From JAAYAY01 sp964429355 (GTDB lineage Bacteria; Planctomycetota; Planctomycetia; Pirellulales; Thermoguttaceae), in NCBI GenBank assembly GCA_964429355.1, contig CAYSCH010000351.1:1-9843 (forward strand): a stretch of DNA of 9,843 nt, read 5' to 3'. A program made the translations under genes and the position numbers. The first letter of the stretch is position 1. Each line of letters begins with the position of its first letter. Shown here piece after piece: positions 6,132-9,843 of this stretch. The notes beneath the pieces were generated by a model. The model was not told the DNA's origin. It worked only from the letters and a program-made list of their open reading frames with translations, and ran no database searches.

Positions 6132-9100
6132 CTACCAGCGGAAGAAGCGGTAGGGAAAGTCCCATTCTTCGGGGCGGTCCATGTAGAGGCCTTCGAGCCA
6201 ACGGCCGTGGGCCGGGTCGGCAATGGGCTCGACGCGGAGGTCGGCGATCCAGAGAGTTCCGGCGCCTTCGTACCAGATCTGGAGGCGGGTCTTTTCTGCG
6301 ACGGTTTCCTTGGACCGGACGTCGAACTGGAAGCGTTTCCACTGGGAATCCGGGATGAATCGCTGGTATTCGAACAGCGATTGCCACCTGGCCGTGTCGG
6401 TAACCGCCAGGGGAATATTGGTGGCCTCCAACCCTTCCGCCCGGGCAAGCAGGGAGATGCGGTACCACTGGCCCTGTTTCATGGGCACGCCGTACTGGGC
6501 GAGCATGGCGCTGGATTTCTTGTCGCCTTCGGCGGGAGGACTGGCGATGCGCAGGGCCCACGGGGCCTCGGCCCCCTCGACCTTCTCCCGCTTGCCGGTC
6601 GCCGCTTTGGCACTCATGGTAAGATTCCACTCGTCGGCCAGGCCGTCGCCGTCGGCGTCGAGGGAGAAGTCGCCGTTCTTGACAACGGAGGGGCCCTCGC
6701 TTCCGCCGAGCGGCGCTGCGAAACGCTCGAGGATCGGGCAGGGCGCGGCCAGGCCCATGTTGGCCAGGAGCCGCGCCGTCAGGAAGCTGGCACGGCGATA
6801 GGTCCGCTTGAGGTTGTGGCGCGGGGTAACCGAGCCGGGCTCCGCGCTCGGCGGCGTCTGCCAGGCGGCCTCGGCGGTGAGAATGGAGTACGGAGCCATC
6901 TGGGAGAAGACTACGTGCGAGCCGGGAATCTGTCCCAGAACGCCGTCTCCGAACCCTGCGTCTCCGGTCAGCAGCGGCATCTTTCGAGGTGCGGCGTTGT
7001 GGACATCGGCCGGTGAAACCCCGGCCAGCAGCGAGGCGGAGCCGAACGGCTCGAACCAGGCGGCAATGTGTTCCTCGTCTTTCATCGCGATCTTGACGGA
7101 CAGGAAGGAATTGGCCTCCTCCGCGTTCAACCCGAGGGCCAGGACATGCCCTCCGCCTTCAATCCATTTGCCGACTTCGCCCGCCTTGCCGGCGAGTTCG
7201 GCATTTCCTCCGGATCCCACAATCAGCACGTTGTCGTCGGTCAACTTGCCGTCGCCGAGGGACCGCGCGGCAATTCCCATCGCCTCCAGATGCTGCTTGC
7301 CTTCCTCGTTGCCGGCAAAGACGGCCTGGCGCCGCGGCGCCGGCTGCCACGCCGCCAGATAAGTGAACAGGTTGTGGGCCAGGATCTCGGCTGCCGGATC
7401 CTGCTCGGTCCGGCCGGTGACATCCAGTTGGCAGAAGAGGATCATGCCGCGACCTTCGCGGTACTCGATGAGCGGGCTGTACTGGAGGCTGTAGCCGCCG
7501 TCGAGAATGGGCAAGAAGTCGCCACGGGCCGGTTTCTCGATCAGCACCGAGGCCACATTGCCGCGATTGCCGCAGCGCCAGAGCCGTGTGACGGGGATGC
7601 CGCACCAGCGGTCGGCCGGGGAGCCGAAGCCGGAATCGGGCGGATACTCGGCGAAAGAGGGCACCAGGGTCGCCTCGCCGCGCCAATCGCGGAGGTGTTC
7701 CGGGTCGAGCCCGGCCAGGAGCGGGTGATCGGGCACCCGCTTGAAGACCTGCCGCAGGCCGTAGGTGGCGATGCGGAAGCCGAGCCGTTTTTCGAGGGCC
7801 TCGGGGGTCTGCTCGAAGAGGAGAACCTTGAGACCGTCACGCACGCGGCTGATGTCGGGAGCCGGGCCATCCAGAGTGAGCGCCCCCTTACCGACGACGA
7901 GGAGGTCGAACTGGCCGAGATTGGCGGCGGCGTCGACCTTTGCGAAGCGGACAGCCATGGCGTCGAGGAGCTTGCCGGTCTCGCCCAGCGGATCGAACAG
8001 GGCGATCTTGAGCGAGACTTCGGCGGTCTTCTTCCGTGGCAGAACGTGGATGGGGAAGGAGTCGTTCTGCAACTGGCCGGTGCTGAACTGAATCTGAGCG
8101 GTGATTTCGTATTTGCCGGGCTCCAGGTCTGCCGGCAATTGGAATTTGCCCGGGATGCGCTGCTGCCGGCCCGGCTGGATGGTTGTCTTGCCGTCGCCCC
8201 CCAGGGACTGTTGTTTCAGACGAAGTCCCCAGGAGTACTGAGCCTCGACGGTCTCGCGGCAGTTGCTGATGAGGATCAGTTGTTTCTCCACCGTTTCGCC
8301 CGGATAGAAGTCGTGGTCCTTGCTGGTGAACGCCTCGGGCTTGCCGGCGATGTAGCCGAGCAGCGGCCAGTGGGCTACGTCGCCTTTGACGACGAACATN
8401 NNNNNNNNNCCTCGGTGGGGATCCAGTCGTCGAGCTCGAACGCCAAGTCGATCCGCTCGTAGCGCTCGTCGATATAGTCGGGACTGAAGCCGGGGCGTTG
8501 GAGGTTCTTCCAGTCGACCTGAAAATCCTGGCGGCTCTTGTCGACGCCGTCGCGGAGAATCCAGTAGTGGCCGTGGCTCCAGGGGGAGTTGGCCGACACG
8601 CCCCAGGTGCGGAAGGCGGGCCAGTTGTGGGCAAAGTACCTCGCGTAAACCGGATAGCGCTCCAAAAAGTCCTCAGAGCCGACCTGGTGTGGATAGTCCC
8701 AGCGGTGCCAGGCTTTGCCGGCCTCAAACTGACGGGCTTCCCAGCGGAGATTCCGCTTCTCCTGGTCGCTGATCTGATAGGCCTGGTCGCCGAGAAACTG
8801 GGCGTTCCACTCGGCAAGGCAGAACTCCCAGGGGGCTACCGCACTGCCGAACTCCCGCTTGCCGTCAAACCAGCCGCGATACATGGTCCAGTCCCACGAC
8901 ATGGGCACACAGTACTCGCAGGTGAACAGCGGCTTGACGCCCTGGGTGGCCCAATGTTCGAACCAGTCGGACGTTTCCTGGATGGGCACGAAATTCGTGT
9001 AGAAGTTGATGGTGTGCATGACGCCGATGTTTCCACCGGCGTGATGATAGACGAAGCGGCTGGGGTCGAGCCGGTGGATGATCGCTTCTGCCCGCAAGGC

Positions 9101-9843
9101 GCGGTCGGCATTGCGCTGGCTCCACTCGTTGCGACGATTCTGGATCCCGTCGATCATCCGGGGGTTCATGTCGTCGGAGTAGCCGGTCCCATTGTGGCTG
9201 GTGGAGTAGGCCACGACGGACGGATGATTCTGGGCGACGCGGACATAGAACTCGGCATGCCCGGCGTAGCCATTCGTCTGTTCCGCATCGGGGTCTTTCC
9301 ATTCGTATTGTCCAAAATGGGGCTGAGAGAAGGCGACGAGCATGCCGGTGTCGTCGGCGGCCTTCAAGATCTCTTCGAAGCCCAGATGGGTGCCTGGCTC
9401 GCAGCCGTAGTTGTGGGTGTAGACGAAGTTGATACCGAAGCTGGCCAGCCGCTTCATGCTTTCCCGGGCGGCATCGTAGGTGCTCCAGGCGGCGCCGATC
9501 TGGGCGTTGTCGAGCGGCACCGAGGAGAGGAAGATACGGGTGCCGTTCAGATAGAAGTCCCGGCCGTCGATCCAGAACTCGCGAAACCCGAACCGCTCGG
9601 GGAGGGCCTCATCGAGCACGCTGCCGTCGGCACTGAGAAGGAAAACGTGAAGCTCGTAGACGTTCTGAGGCGTGTGCACATCCCAGAGCTTCTCGGCCAG
9701 CCAGTCGGCGTTGAATCGGAAGCGACCCTCAACCAGTTGGGCTTTCCCGAAGGGTTTGCTGGTGAACTCGCCAGCCGTGTCGTCTCCATCGGCAACACGA
9801 GCCTTGAGGACGTATTGGGCGTTGTCACTAAGGTCGGCGAGGG
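6132..9843 (-). CDS. Large multidomain GH2-type glycoside hydrolase-like protein (5' end beyond window, interrupted by N gap)
   Basis: The reading frame enters at 9841 and continues to the gap at 8409, then resumes at 8399 and ends with TAG at 6132-6134; about 1,232 residues are visible. Order: end of a beta-sandwich domain (9841 to about 9590), a GH2-type TIM barrel (about 9589-8560, opening GFREFWIDGRDFYLNGTR), a further beta-sandwich (about 8399-8040, PGETVEKQLILISN), two GATase1-like alpha/beta segments (about 8015-7350 and 7345-6850), and a C-terminal carbohydrate-binding-like domain (about 6680-6145). That last domain opens with VVKNGDFSLDADGDGLADEW, a calcium-loop-like DxDxDG. The likely nucleophile is the Glu in KPLFTCEYC (codon 8915-8917). 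Where GH2 enzymes have Asn-Glu as acid/base, this protein reads YSTSHNGTG (Asn codon 9191-9193). A role in hydrolysing a polysaccharide or glycoside is likely, but substrate and activity are unknown. The N-terminus, and so any signal peptide, is outside the window. The gene may be one intact unit if the true gap length leaves remainder 2 on division by 3. Confidence 0.8.
8400..8409. other. Assembly gap (10 Ns) inside the glycosidase-like gene
   Basis: Ten Ns separate two pieces of one gene. The frame before the gap ends FELDDWIPTE and the frame after it starts MFVVKGDVAHWPLLGYIAGK, which read as one continuous passage at the end of the barrel. Taken literally, 10 bases would put the two halves out of frame; an intact gene needs a gap of length 2 modulo 3. 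A placeholder of unknown true length is the simplest reading. The ATG at 8397-8399 next to the gap is probably an internal codon, not a gene start. Confidence 0.9.

Noticed and set aside
8397..8399. ATG next to the N gap as the start of a separate gene
   Set aside because: The protein before and after the gap reads as one passage at the end of the barrel, so this Met is most likely internal.
7068..8462. Long open frame of 464 codons on the plus strand, crossing the N gap
   Set aside because: It is antisense to the glycosidase-like gene, runs through Ns, and has no recognisable motif.

Overview
The window is GC-rich draft-assembly DNA with bacterial housekeeping genes at the left and a large carbohydrate-active enzyme at the right. 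The rpsO-pnp pair, a standard PriA helicase, a NadD, and a very large multidomain GH2-type protein ending in a GATase1-like/CBM-like region together suggest a Planctomycetota (Pirellulales-like) heterotroph. That placement is inferred from gene style only; no rRNA or other marker is present. A run of 10 Ns at 8400-8409 is an assembly gap.

Layout. Positions 1-840 (minus) hold the first 280 residues of polynucleotide phosphorylase, which uses a TTG start. Positions 1048-1317 (minus) are rpsO (ribosomal protein S15), preceded by a promoter-like pair and a leader with a small GAAA-loop hairpin. Positions 1318-1840 carry no gene. Positions 1841-4123 (minus) are priA, the replication-restart helicase. 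Diverging from priA across a 165-base spacer is nadD (4289-4900, plus), the NAD-biosynthesis adenylyltransferase. Next is a membrane-anchored endonuclease/exonuclease/phosphatase-family protein (about 5011-5979, plus). It converges on a very large glycoside-hydrolase-like gene (minus) that runs from 6132 through the N gap and off the right edge.

How the genes fit together. priA, rpsO and pnp lie in the same direction and serve replication restart, translation and RNA decay. rpsO and pnp form the classical linked pair. nadD is an independent housekeeping gene. The EEP-family protein and the large glycosidase are accessory genes with no visible functional tie to each other.

I do not see a defence system, mobile element, CRISPR array, tRNA or rRNA. 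The most unusual item is the large glycosidase-like protein. Its GH2-type barrel has Ser-His-Asn where the usual acid/base Asn-Glu is expected, and its C-terminal half appears to carry two GATase1-like segments and a carbohydrate-binding-like domain.
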